Shown here: piece by piece, positions 38,101-45,630 of the stretch | Layout: the number at the start of each line of letters is the position of its first letter | Position numbering within the stretch: position 1 is the stretch's first letter | DNA from: Pedobacter cryoconitis | GTDB lineage: Bacteria; Bacteroidota; Bacteroidia; Sphingobacteriales; Sphingobacteriaceae | Direction: 5' to 3' | Assembly: GCF_014207135.1 (NCBI RefSeq) | Contig: NZ_JACHCC010000006.1 | Coordinates: 289,124-353,123 of the forward strand | DNA length: 64,000 nt | The notes under the pieces: generated by a model | Told to the model about the DNA's origin: nothing | Databases searched by the model: none | Seen by the model: only the letters and a program-made list of their open reading frames with translations | Made by a program: the position numbers and the translations under genes

Positions 38101-39613
38101 GGTTTACCAGGAACAGGTGATGCTTCTGTCGCAGAAGCTGGCCGGTTTTACCAAAGGTGAGGCCGATGTACTGCGTAAGGCAATGGGTAAAAAGCAGAAG
38201 GACGTCCTGGATAAGATGAAACCTAAATTCGTTGCTCAGGCGGCGGAAAAAGGACATGCTCCGGCTACCTTAGAAAAGATATGGAAAGACTGGGAGGCAT
38301 TTGCTTCTTACGCATTTAATAAATCACACTCTACCTGTTATGCCTGGATCGCTTATCAGACTGCTTATCTGAAGGCACATTATCCGGCAGAGTACATGGC
38401 TGCGGTACTGACCAACAACATGAGTGATATTAAGCAGGTTGCTTTTTTCATGGAAGAGTGTAAGCAGATGGGCGTACAGGTATTAGGCCCGGATGTGAAT
38501 GAGTCTATCCTCAAGTTTTCTGTAAATAATCATGGAGAAGTACGTTTTGGCCTCTCTGGAATCAAGGGAGTAGGTGAGAAAGCGGTAGAGAGTATTATCG
38601 ATGAACGGAATAAGACAGGACTATATACCAGTATTTACGATTTTGCCAGACGTTCCAATACCCGGACGGTGAATAAGAAAGCTTACGAAAGCTTTGTCTA
38701 TAGCGGAGCCTTCGACAGTTTTGGTTTCCACCGGGCGCAGTTCTTCTTTATGGGTATCAATGATAAACTGAATGGCATTGAGAAACTGATCAAATATTCC
38801 AATGATTTTCAGAATAGTGAATCTTCTTCACAGTCATCCCTGTTTGGAGGAACGGTAGCGGACATGATTAATGAACCGACCCTGCCGGTAGCTACCGAAT
38901 GGACTTTAATTGACAGACTGAAATATGAAAAGGATGCGATCGGGATTTTCCTGAGCGGACATCCCCTGGATAATTACAAACTGGAACTGAAAGAATTCTG
39001 TCAGCATAGTGTTCGTCACCTTTCTATTGTGAATAAAATACGGATGGGTGATACAAATGAAGACGTATTGGCAGAATTTGAAGGAATCAAAAACAGAGAG
39101 CTTGTCGTTGGGGGATTAGTAGTAATCTCTGCACAAAGGATGACAAAAACAGGTAAACCATTCGGAACGATTGTTTTTGAAGATTATAATGATAGCTGTG
39201 AACTGGCCTTGTTCGGCGAGGATTTTGTGAAGTTTAAGCAGTTTATGACTGACGGGTATTTCCTGCAGATCAGGGGGCGTGTTGGCGAACGTTTCCGTAA
39301 AGAAGGGGATTGGGAGTTTAAAATCACTTCTATAGCCTTATTATCAGATTTAAGGGATAAACTGGCGAAAACTATTACTGTGCAAATCCCGATACATGGA
39401 ATAAATGATCAGATCATTACTCAGTTACTGGCGATTATTGAAGAAAATAAGGAAAATACAGAACAGCAAAACTGTCAATTGAATTTTATTGTGTACGACA
39501 GAGAACAAAATGTTTCGCTGGATCTTCCTTCTAAGTCTTTGAAAATCAATCCTGATAACCGGTTCCTGGAGCAGCTCAAAACGATGAATGTAGTCAGTTA
39601 TAAGTTGAACTAA
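35180..39613 (+). CDS. dnaE: DNA polymerase III alpha subunit with N-terminal proofreading exonuclease
   Basis: The 1477-residue protein starts MYLIFDTETTGLP at an ATG (35180), preferred to the TTG at 35144. It fuses a DnaQ-type 3'-5' exonuclease (ExoI FDTETTG at residue 6, ExoII GQNIGFDVNIM, ExoIII HNATADVEAT near 185) to a full DnaE. The DnaE has a PHP domain (FVHLHNHTQFSVL), the catalytic palm (GPGRGSAAGS, PDIDIDFDDEGRGRV), the thumb/finger region and a C-terminal OB fold. Proofreading is thus encoded in the same chain as the polymerase, an arrangement known in Bacteroidota. The exonuclease active-site residues are all present. Confidence 0.97.
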   Translation: MYLIFDTETTGLPANYNAPVTDTNNWPRCIQIAWQLHDELGNLMEHEDYLVKPDGFNIPYDAERIHGISTELATEQGIDIRSVLEKFNLALSKAKFVVGQNIGFDVNIMGSEFYRMGVESPMAQMPVLDTCTEVTANLLKIPGGRGGRFKLPTLTELHTYLFGVPFAEAHNATADVEATTRCFLQLVRMEVFTPEQLQADPNYLREFQAHQPAVIPVIGLQHFNLKAASDEIRKRQEKTEGPGVSKQTLRDNQQELKDAAFVHLHNHTQFSVLQSTINIPGLIAAAAADKMPAVAMTDHANMMGAFHFVNQVLNHNKGVEARNKAAEEKGEEPSEVPITPIVGCEFFVCENHLDKSRKDNGYQMVLLAKNKSGYHNLAKMSSIAYTKGFYYVPRIDRAVIEQYKEDIIVLSGNLYGEIASKLLNMGENQAEEALTWWKSLFGPDFYVEIMRHNQDDETVVNKSLIALAKKHEIKLIATNNTYYINKKDANAHDILLCVKDAEKQATPIGRGRGYRYGLPNQEYYFKSSEEMKKLFADLPEAILNIQEIIEKIQIYKLAREVLLPKFDIPERFLVVEDEEDGGKRGENKYLRHLTYVGAEKRYGTLTPEIIERLDFELQTIEKTGYPGYFLIVQDFIREARNLDVSVGPGRGSAAGSVVAYCLWITNIDPITYDLLFERFLNPDRVSMPDIDIDFDDEGRGRVMDYVIKKYGANQVAQIITYGTMAAKSSIKDTARVLDLPLFEADKIAKLIPNLKLAKIFNLDEKSLRGVLRADEYEKVAELKDLAESKSLSAETIQQARILEGSLRNTGIHACGVIITPDDITNYVPVAMAKDSDLYVTQFDNSVVESAGLLKMDFLGLKTLTLIKDTVKLVRLRTGIQLDPDDFPIDDVKTYELFQRGETIGIFQYESTGMQKYMKELKPTVFGDLIAMNALYRPGPLEYIPSFVRRKNGEEEIKYDLDACEEYLKETYGITVYQEQVMLLSQKLAGFTKGEADVLRKAMGKKQKDVLDKMKPKFVAQAAEKGHAPATLEKIWKDWEAFASYAFNKSHSTCYAWIAYQTAYLKAHYPAEYMAAVLTNNMSDIKQVAFFMEECKQMGVQVLGPDVNESILKFSVNNHGEVRFGLSGIKGVGEKAVESIIDERNKTGLYTSIYDFARRSNTRTVNKKAYESFVYSGAFDSFGFHRAQFFFMGINDKLNGIEKLIKYSNDFQNSESSSQSSLFGGTVADMINEPTLPVATEWTLIDRLKYEKDAIGIFLSGHPLDNYKLELKEFCQHSVRHLSIVNKIRMGDTNEDVLAEFEGIKNRELVVGGLVVISAQRMTKTGKPFGTIVFEDYNDSCELALFGEDFVKFKQFMTDGYFLQIRGRVGERFRKEGDWEFKITSIALLSDLRDKLAKTITVQIPIHGINDQIITQLLAIIEENKENTEQQNCQLNFIVYDREQNVSLDLPSKSLKINPDNRFLEQLKTMNVVSYKLN

Positions 39614-39635
39614 TGTCATTTTGGCACTAGAAAAC

Positions 39636-39665
39636 TTGGTGGCATTACAATTGATTATATCTTTG
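39636..39665 (+). promoter_or_regulatory. Promoter of trxA
   Basis: TTGG at 39636-39639 and TATCTTTG at 39658-39665 are 18 bases apart, and the ATG follows at 39686. Fits the Bacteroidota primary-sigma promoter. Confidence 0.65.
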
Positions 39666-39685
39666 TACAAATAAAAATAATAATT

Positions 39686-40003
39686 ATGGCTTTAGAAATC
39701 ACAGACGCCAACTTCGAGGAAGTTGTGTTGAAATCAGATAAACCCGTTTTAGTAGACTTTTGGGCAGAATGGTGTGGTCCATGTCGCATGGTAGGTCCGG
39801 TAGTAGATGAAATATCAAAAGAATACGAAGGAAAAGCAGTTGTGGGTAAGGTAAACGTGGATAATAACCCACAGATTTCTACTCAGTTCGGTATCCGTAA
39901 TATCCCTGCTTTGTTATTCTTCAAAAATGGTGAGGTAGTTGATAAACAAGTTGGTGCAGTTCCAAAATCAGTATTAGCTGGTAAACTGGATAAACAATTG
40001 TAA
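39686..40003 (+). CDS. trxA: Thioredoxin
   Basis: The 105-residue protein has the active site WCGPC with C30 and C33, a cis-proline in [10 protein letters not shown] and the usual thioredoxin length. It reduces protein disulfides in the cytosol. Monocistronic, between dnaE and a convergent gene behind a bidirectional terminator. Confidence 0.97.
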   Translation: MALEITDANFEEVVLKSDKPVLVDFWAEWCGPCRMVGPVVDEISKEYEGKAVVGKVNVDNNPQISTQFGIRNIPALLFFKNGEVVDKQVGAVPKSVLAGKLDKQL

Positions 40004-40020
40004 TCAATTCTATATATAAT

Positions 40021-40047
40021 AAAAAAAGCATCTCCGGATGCTTTTTT
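40021..40047. terminator. Bidirectional terminator after trxA
   Basis: AAAAAAAGCATC pairs with GATGCTTTTTTT around a short TCCG loop; it can end both trxA and the convergent membrane protein gene. Confidence 0.93.
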
Positions 40048-40054
40048 TATGTCT

Positions 40055-40495
40055 TCATATTTCATTTTGCTTCAGCAGCTTGTCGCTCCAGAAGCAAAAT
40101 ATCCCGACAACAGTTAATACCCCTAGCTGGATATAAGATATTTCTATCGGGTGATCCTTCGCAAGATCAAATAATCCCATCTTTGCCATAAGGCAGATTA
40201 TAATGGCAATAGTGAATAACCATTTGAAATTTTTAGTACTGCCGGCAAAAAGACTGAGATAACGGCTTTTGAGGCTTAGTGCCCTGGCTGCATGAACCAG
40301 AAGAATTAAAAACAAAATACACAACAGACTATATTTGAGTAAACCAATCATTGGAATCGGTTTTAACCGGACTATATCTGTCAGAAAATAAGCAGAGGAG
40401 ATCAGACCGCTAAGGAATAACAATCCGTAAAAAATAGCAATGCTTCTTAATAAAAGCCGGTGTTTGAGACCAGGAGATTTATTCATACCTTTCAA
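40055..40495 (-). CDS. Hypothetical four-segment membrane protein
   Basis: The 146-residue product has about four hydrophobic segments (residues 14-38, 46-70, 90-107 and 117-135) with a basic N-terminus (KSPGLKHRLLLR). No family is recognised. It is divergent from the DUF58 gene, with 37 bases between start codons, which leaves room for overlapping promoters only. Confidence 0.7.
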   Translation of the reverse strand: MKGMNKSPGLKHRLLLRSIAIFYGLLFLSGLISSAYFLTDIVRLKPIPMIGLLKYSLLCILFLILLVHAARALSLKSRYLSLFAGSTKNFKWLFTIAIIICLMAKMGLFDLAKDHPIEISYIQLGVLTVVGIFCFWSDKLLKQNEI

Positions 40496-40532
40496 TGAAT
40501 GGTAAGTTAGCTTAATTCATTAAATTTACAAA

Positions 40533-41453
40533 ATGGAGGTTCAAAGAGACCAGTCTGCTTATCAGTTTAACAGTAACCTGGAATTACTGGCCAAACAGGT
40601 TGTGGAAGGATTTATTACAGGTTTACATAAAAGTCCTTTTCATGGATTTTCTGTTGAATTTGCAGAACACAGAGCTTATAACAGTGGTGACAATGTCAGG
40701 AATATTGACTGGAAATTATTTGCAAAGACTGATAAATTATACACCAAACGGTACGAAGAAGAAACGAATCTGCGCTGCCAGTTTGTAATTGATACTTCGT
40801 CCTCCATGTATTTCCCTGAAGGGAGCTATAATAAACTCACCTTTTCAGTTCAGGCTGTTGCTGCACTGATCGAATTACTTAAAAGGCAAAGAGACGCTTT
40901 TGGATTGAGTCTGTTTACAGATCAGCTGGTGTTCAATACCCAGGCCAGATCAACTACAGTCCATCAGAAATATTTGCTAACCCATCTTGAGGAGGTGTTA
41001 AGAGCCTCTGTACTGAACGTAAAGACAGACCTGGAAAGATCATTGCATCAGGTAGCAGAGTCTGTTCACAAACGTTCTATGGTAGTTATTTTCAGTGATC
41101 TTCTGACAACAGTACAAACAGCTCATGATCAGGATGCTTTATTTTCAGCTTTACAGCACCTGAAATTTAATAAACATGAGGTGATCATTTTCAATGTTAC
41201 AGATAAGGCTAAAGAAGTGGACTTTGACTTTGGAAACAGACCTTACCTGTTCGTCGATATGGAGACCGGTGAATCAATTAAAACCAATACAGCCTCTGTC
41301 AAAGACAATTACCTGGAAGCCTATCGGGCCTACCGGAAAATGATTACGCTAAAATGTGCGCAATATAAAATTGACCTCATTGATGCTGATATAGCCACCG
41401 GGTTCTCGGGCATACTAACTGCCTGGCTGATTAAACGACAAAAAATGAATTAG
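40533..41453 (+). CDS. DUF58-family protein (vWA-like)
   Basis: The 306-residue product has the DUF58 signature DNVRNIDWKLFAKTDKLYTKRYEEETNL near residue 50 and a vWA-type MIDAS motif DTSSSM (about 88). DUF58 proteins usually sit with a MoxR-type AAA+ ATPase and a BatA/BatB membrane set; no such partner lies nearby here, so this is an isolated member. It ends three bases from the convergent CpxP-like gene. Confidence 0.87.
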   Translation: MEVQRDQSAYQFNSNLELLAKQVVEGFITGLHKSPFHGFSVEFAEHRAYNSGDNVRNIDWKLFAKTDKLYTKRYEEETNLRCQFVIDTSSSMYFPEGSYNKLTFSVQAVAALIELLKRQRDAFGLSLFTDQLVFNTQARSTTVHQKYLLTHLEEVLRASVLNVKTDLERSLHQVAESVHKRSMVVIFSDLLTTVQTAHDQDALFSALQHLKFNKHEVIIFNVTDKAKEVDFDFGNRPYLFVDMETGESIKTNTASVKDNYLEAYRAYRKMITLKCAQYKIDLIDADIATGFSGILTAWLIKRQKMN

Positions 41454-41456
41454 ATA

Positions 41457-41903
41457 CTAAGACTTTTTAGTGTCTTTGTACCGGCTCAGTAACTCTTTTT
41501 TGAAGGTTTGTTCTGCTCTGTAATATTTACCTACAGTTTTTATCGGAAGACTTGTTTTTAGCTTATTATAGTACTTACGCTCAATATTCAGATCTTTCTG
41601 CTTAAAATTCAGTTCATTATTAATCAGGGTCTCCACTTGTGTATCGGAGAGTTCTTCAATTTCAGTAGTCTTTCTAAAGCTGATCATGTTTTTTCTGCGC
41701 TCCTGGCGTAAGGCACCCTGTTCTGCCTGCCATGAGTTATAAATTGGCCAGAATATCTTCGCTTCTTCCGGGCTTAGTTCTAGTTTTTCTTTCAGATAAG
41801 AAACTTTATAAGCTTCTATCTCAGTATTTCTGCCTTTGTTATGTTGTGCAGACACAAAAAAAGGAAGAGACAGGAATAAAAGTGCTGCAAGTAAGTTCTT
41901 CAT
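41457..41903 (-). CDS. CpxP/Spy-like periplasmic protein
   Basis: The 148-residue product has a signal peptide ending near VSAQ (residue 19), then an all-helical charged domain (LKEKLELSPEEAKIFWPIYNSWQAEQGALRQER). This resembles the LTxxQ/Spy-CpxP fold seen at the ends of sigma-anti-sigma operons in Bacteroidota. It follows the anti-sigma-like gene by six bases and probably acts as a periplasmic sensor or feedback element for the sigma factor. That role is inference from position. Confidence 0.72.
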   Translation of the reverse strand: MKNLLAALLFLSLPFFVSAQHNKGRNTEIEAYKVSYLKEKLELSPEEAKIFWPIYNSWQAEQGALRQERRKNMISFRKTTEIEELSDTQVETLINNELNFKQKDLNIERKYYNKLKTSLPIKTVGKYYRAEQTFKKELLSRYKDTKKS

Positions 41904-41909
41904 GGTGTG

Positions 41910-42548
41910 TTAATTATTTACTGGTGATAGTTCACTTTGAGAAAAATTGTTCAGAATATAATTTTCCAGATTTTCATTAGTGGTATCGCTATTTTTCACA
42001 GCAGTATTGTCCCCCTGAATATGGTCGATGATATCCTGTTCGTTCATATCATATAACATTTGTTCGTTGGCTATTTCAGTAATTCCAATCTCTCTTTGCT
42101 GATTGAGAAAAAGACCAAAGGCAGTGACCAGAATAAAACAGGCAACCGAAGCGTATTTGATCAGGTCATTATGCCATAAACGAATGATTTTAGGTTCATG
42201 TTTTACTGGTATTAATGCCTCGGTAGTTTTAGCCAGTATGCGCGCCTGCAATTTCTCGAAGTACAGATCAGGTGCCTGATGACCTTCCTCCTTCGGGAAA
42301 TTTTGTAATCTGCTGATGATTTCAGTTTCGAGTGAAATACGGTTGTGCAGCTCGCTGAAGTATTCTTCAGGAACGGTAAAACCAGACATAGGAATAGCTT
42401 CTCTGAGTTTATCGGCATAGCGCGCGCCGTTAATCATCTCAGGCAGTTTATTAAAATACTCTTCAGGAACACTAAATGGATTTTCCTTTTGAAGGGAAGC
42501 CAGATAAGGTGCTTCTTGTTTCCATCCGTCGTCTATATCGTGTTTCAT
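41910..42548 (-). CDS. Anti-sigma-factor-like membrane protein with triple VPEEYF repeat
   Basis: The 212-residue product has no signal peptide. A cytoplasmic part (1-129) holds three copies of the motif x-(V/A)P(E/D)xYFxxLxxxI (residues 24-39, 57-71, 91-104). One membrane segment follows (about 130-148), then a periplasmic tail of about 64 residues rich in N, D and E. The topology is that of a transmembrane anti-sigma factor: the cytoplasmic repeats could hold the sigma factor and the tail sense the periplasm. It lies between an ECF sigma gene and a CpxP-like gene. No HxxxCxxC zinc motif is present, so it is not a ZAS-type anti-sigma. Confidence 0.7.
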   Translation of the reverse strand: MKHDIDDGWKQEAPYLASLQKENPFSVPEEYFNKLPEMINGARYADKLREAIPMSGFTVPEEYFSELHNRISLETEIISRLQNFPKEEGHQAPDLYFEKLQARILAKTTEALIPVKHEPKIIRLWHNDLIKYASVACFILVTAFGLFLNQQREIGITEIANEQMLYDMNEQDIIDHIQGDNTAVKNSDTTNENLENYILNNFSQSELSPVNN

Positions 42549-42634
42549 TGTGTATAATTTTAGCTTTCCCAGGTCTGTAACATCAGAATTATCTGAAATT
42601 ATATGTTATATGGATGCATAAAACCTCAAAAGGT

Positions 42635-43195
42635 TTAAAAGGTAATGTCATCATTTAGCATAAAAGTTTCTATTTTTTTAACTGCGATATGAAAAGAGGC
42701 TTTTAAAGCACCTACTGAGGTTCCCAGGATTTCAGAAATCTCTTCGTACTTCAGGTCATCATAATATTTCATATTAAAAATCAGCCTCTGCTTTTCGGGA
42801 AGAATAAGGAGTGCCTGCTGCAGTTTCATTTGTATTTTATCTCCGTTGAAATAGGAAGAAGCAATCAGGCTTTCAGAAAGCTCATCGGAAACATCCTCCA
42901 TTGAGACGTTATTCCGCTGTTTCTTTTTATTCAAAAAGGTAATACAATCATTTGTTGCAATACGGTAAATCCATGTATATAACTTAGAATCATTTCTAAA
43001 TTTAGACAGGTTTTTCCATACTTTGATGAAGACCTCCTGAACAAGGTCATCGGCATCATCATGATCGATGACTATTCTGCGGATATGCCAGTAGACTTTT
43101 TCCTGATATTTTTTGATAAGCAGGTTAAAGGCTTCATTACGACTACTCTCTACAGAAAACTTCGCCAATATTTCATCATCTTCAACCTGCTTCAT
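42635..43195 (-). CDS. ECF-type RNA polymerase sigma factor
   Basis: The 186-residue protein has region 2 (FNLLIKKYQEKVYWHIRRIVIDHDDADDLVQEVFIKVWKNLSKF; YTWIYRIATNDCITFLNKKK) and region 4 (LPEKQRLIFNMKYYDDLKYEEISEILGTSVGALKASFHIAVKKIE). It directs RNA polymerase to a small regulon, unknown here. It starts three bases after the transketolase C-terminal gene, so it may be co-transcribed with it, and is followed after an 86-base gap by the anti-sigma-like gene. Confidence 0.93.
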   Translation of the reverse strand: MKQVEDDEILAKFSVESSRNEAFNLLIKKYQEKVYWHIRRIVIDHDDADDLVQEVFIKVWKNLSKFRNDSKLYTWIYRIATNDCITFLNKKKQRNNVSMEDVSDELSESLIASSYFNGDKIQMKLQQALLILPEKQRLIFNMKYYDDLKYEEISEILGTSVGALKASFHIAVKKIETFMLNDDITF

Positions 43196-43198
43196 CTA

Positions 43199-44152
43199 TT
43201 ATTTTCTTTTGATTACTTTCTGAGCTGCTTCAACAATATGGATAGTATCCAGTCCGTATTTTGTCATCAGCTGATCCGGTGTTCCACTTTCTCCAAAACT
43301 GTCATTCACAGCAACAAATTCCTGAGGTGAAGGAAGTTCTGTAGATAATAAACGTGCTACACTTTCTCCTAAACCACCAAATTTATTGTGTTCTTCACAA
43401 GTCACTACGCAACCTGTTTTTTGAACTGATTTTAATATCGCCTCTTCGTCTAAAGGTTTGATTGTATGGATGTTTATAATTTCGGCATCAATACCCAGTT
43501 CGGCTAATTGTTCGCCAGCTTCAATAGCTTTCCATACCATGTGTCCCGTTGCGATAATAGTCACGTCAGTGCCTTCGTTCACCATCCATGCCTTACCAAT
43601 CTCAAATTTCTGATCAGGATCAGTAAAAACCGGAATACTTGGTCTGCCAAAACGCAGGTACACAGGTCCTTCATAAGCTGCAATAGCTAAAGTTGCTGCT
43701 TTAGTCTGATTATAATCACAAGGATTGATCACAACCATTCCAGGTAACATTTTCATCAGACCTATGTCTTCCAGAATCTGGTGAGTAGCACCATCTTCTC
43801 CTAATGTTAAACCAGCGTGTGAAGCGCAGATTTTAACATTTTTATTGGAGTAAGCAACAGACTGTCTGATCTGATCATAAACCCTGCCTGTAGAAAAATT
43901 GGCAAATGTACCGGTAAAAGGAATTTTTCCTCCGATAGTCATTCCTGCTGCAATACCAATCATATTTGCTTCAGCAATTCCTACCTGGATAAATCTCTCA
44001 GGAAATTCATCGGCAAAAGCGTCCATTTTCAAGGAACCTTTCAGATCCGCACAAAGTGCTACTACATCAGGGTTTTGCTGACCAGCTTCATGTAAACCAG
44101 CTCCGAAACCAGAACGTGTATCTTTCTTTTCTGAATATGTATATTTCTTCAT
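43199..44152 (-). CDS. Transketolase, C-terminal subunit
   Basis: The 317-residue product has the pyrimidine-binding domain (DVVALCADLKGSLKMDAF; FPERFIQVGIAEANMIGIAAGM) and a C-terminal domain (ATGHMVWKAIEAGEQL). It is the second half of the split transketolase encoded by separate genes in many Bacteroidota. The start at 44152 is an ATG; an earlier TTG would add four residues. The N-terminal half lies 53 bases upstream. Confidence 0.93.
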   Translation of the reverse strand: MKKYTYSEKKDTRSGFGAGLHEAGQQNPDVVALCADLKGSLKMDAFADEFPERFIQVGIAEANMIGIAAGMTIGGKIPFTGTFANFSTGRVYDQIRQSVAYSNKNVKICASHAGLTLGEDGATHQILEDIGLMKMLPGMVVINPCDYNQTKAATLAIAAYEGPVYLRFGRPSIPVFTDPDQKFEIGKAWMVNEGTDVTIIATGHMVWKAIEAGEQLAELGIDAEIINIHTIKPLDEEAILKSVQKTGCVVTCEEHNKFGGLGESVARLLSTELPSPQEFVAVNDSFGESGTPDQLMTKYGLDTIHIVEAAQKVIKRK

Positions 44153-44205
44153 TTTTAATTTCAATTGTAATATGCCTGGTTAAAAAAGGCATGATGAACC
44201 TTTAA

Positions 44206-45051
44206 TTAATAATCCCCTAATGTCTCTTTGTTCTGGCTTAAAGCAGATGCCAGTTGTTCGTCATTTGGCGCTGTACCATGCCATTTGTGTGAACCAACCA
44301 TGAAATCTACGCCATGTCCCATTTGAGTACTCATCAGGTTCAGGATCGGTCTGCCTTTACCAGTAAGTGATTTAGCATATTCTAAAGCTTTAACAATATC
44401 TTCCATGTTATTTCCATTGGAAGTAATGACATGCCAGCCAAAAGCTTCAAATTTTGTCTGAAGATTTTCTAATGATAATATTTTTTCAGTAGGACCGTCA
44501 ATCTGCTGTCCATTGTAATCGATGGTAGAAATCAGGTTATCCACCTTGTTATGTGGAGCGAACATAATCGCTTCCCAGTTTTGGCCTTCCTGTAATTCTC
44601 CGTCTCCATGTAAACTGAAAACAAGAGAGTGATCTTTATTTAGTTTCTTGGTTAATGCTGCACCAATCGCAACAGACATGCCCTGACCTAAAGATCCGGA
44701 AGCAATTCTGATACCTGGTAAACCTTCATGTGTAGTTGGGTGACCCTGTACACGGGAATTTAATTTTCTAAAAGTAGCTAATTCACTGACTTCAAAATAA
44801 CCGGAACGGGCAAGCACGCTATAAAATACTGGAGAAATGTGACCATTTGAAAGGAAAAACAGATCTTCTCCTTTACCATCCATTTTAAAATCTGTGGAAT
44901 GGTTCATGGTCTCAAAGTATAATGCAGTCATAAATTCTGCACAACCTAAAGATCCGCCCGGATGTCCTGACTGGCAGCCGTGTACCATTCTTACAATATC
45001 TCTTCGTACCTGAGAAACAATGTCCTCTAATTCATTGATCGTGTGTTTCAT
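44206..45051 (-). CDS. Transketolase, N-terminal subunit
   Basis: The 281-residue product carries the thiamine-diphosphate site (GHPGGSLGCAEFMTALYF; HGDGELQEGQNWEAIM ... the GDG-N motif) of the N-terminal half. Together the two subunits form the enzyme that exchanges two-carbon units in the pentose phosphate pathway. Confidence 0.94.
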   Translation of the reverse strand: MKHTINELEDIVSQVRRDIVRMVHGCQSGHPGGSLGCAEFMTALYFETMNHSTDFKMDGKGEDLFFLSNGHISPVFYSVLARSGYFEVSELATFRKLNSRVQGHPTTHEGLPGIRIASGSLGQGMSVAIGAALTKKLNKDHSLVFSLHGDGELQEGQNWEAIMFAPHNKVDNLISTIDYNGQQIDGPTEKILSLENLQTKFEAFGWHVITSNGNNMEDIVKALEYAKSLTGKGRPILNLMSTQMGHGVDFMVGSHKWHGTAPNDEQLASALSQNKETLGDY

Positions 45052-45163
45052 CTAAATTGGATTGTTTAACTATGCTAGCAAATATAGTTTATTGCCAGCA
45101 TTTATTATTTAATATAAAGGCCTTAAAATACCTTTTAATATGATTTTAACCGTCCTTAAACGA

Positions 45164-45628
45164 TTAATTATGGAGTAGTTCCAGTATCTGTGAAGTTGAG
45201 TTTTTAGTGTCAACTTTTTTAATGATATGGGCTATCAGACCATTTTCATCAATGACAAATGTAGTACGGTTAGTACCCATATATTTTTTACCGTACATGT
45301 TTTTTTCTCCCCAGACGCCATAAGCCTCTACAATTTTTTTATCAGTATCGGCCAGTAAGGTGAACGGGAGGTTATGTTTGGTGGCAAACTTCTGATGAGA
45401 TTTCTCATCGTCAACGCTTACGCCCAGTACAACTATTCCCTGTGCTTTTAATCCCTGGTAATTGTCCCTGAAATCGCAAGCTTCAGCTGTACAGCCCGGG
45501 GTATCATCTTTAGGGTAGAAATATAACACTACCTTTTTTCCCTGGAACTGATTCAGGCTGATTGTATTTCCATCCTGATCTGCTGCGGTGAATTCAGGAG
45601 CTTTCTGACCTTCTTTTAATTCGCTCAT
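45164..45628 (-). CDS. bcp: Thioredoxin-dependent peroxiredoxin of the Bcp/PrxQ type
   Basis: The 154-residue protein has the catalytic Cys46 and the resolving Cys51 in DDTPGCTAEACDFRD, typical of PrxQ with the two cysteines five apart. It reduces hydroperoxides, using thioredoxin. The gene is three bases downstream of the M23 peptidase gene on the same strand. Confidence 0.95.
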   Translation of the reverse strand: MSELKEGQKAPEFTAADQDGNTISLNQFQGKKVVLYFYPKDDTPGCTAEACDFRDNYQGLKAQGIVVLGVSVDDEKSHQKFATKHNLPFTLLADTDKKIVEAYGVWGEKNMYGKKYMGTNRTTFVIDENGLIAHIIKKVDTKNSTSQILELLHN

Positions 45629-45630
45629 AA

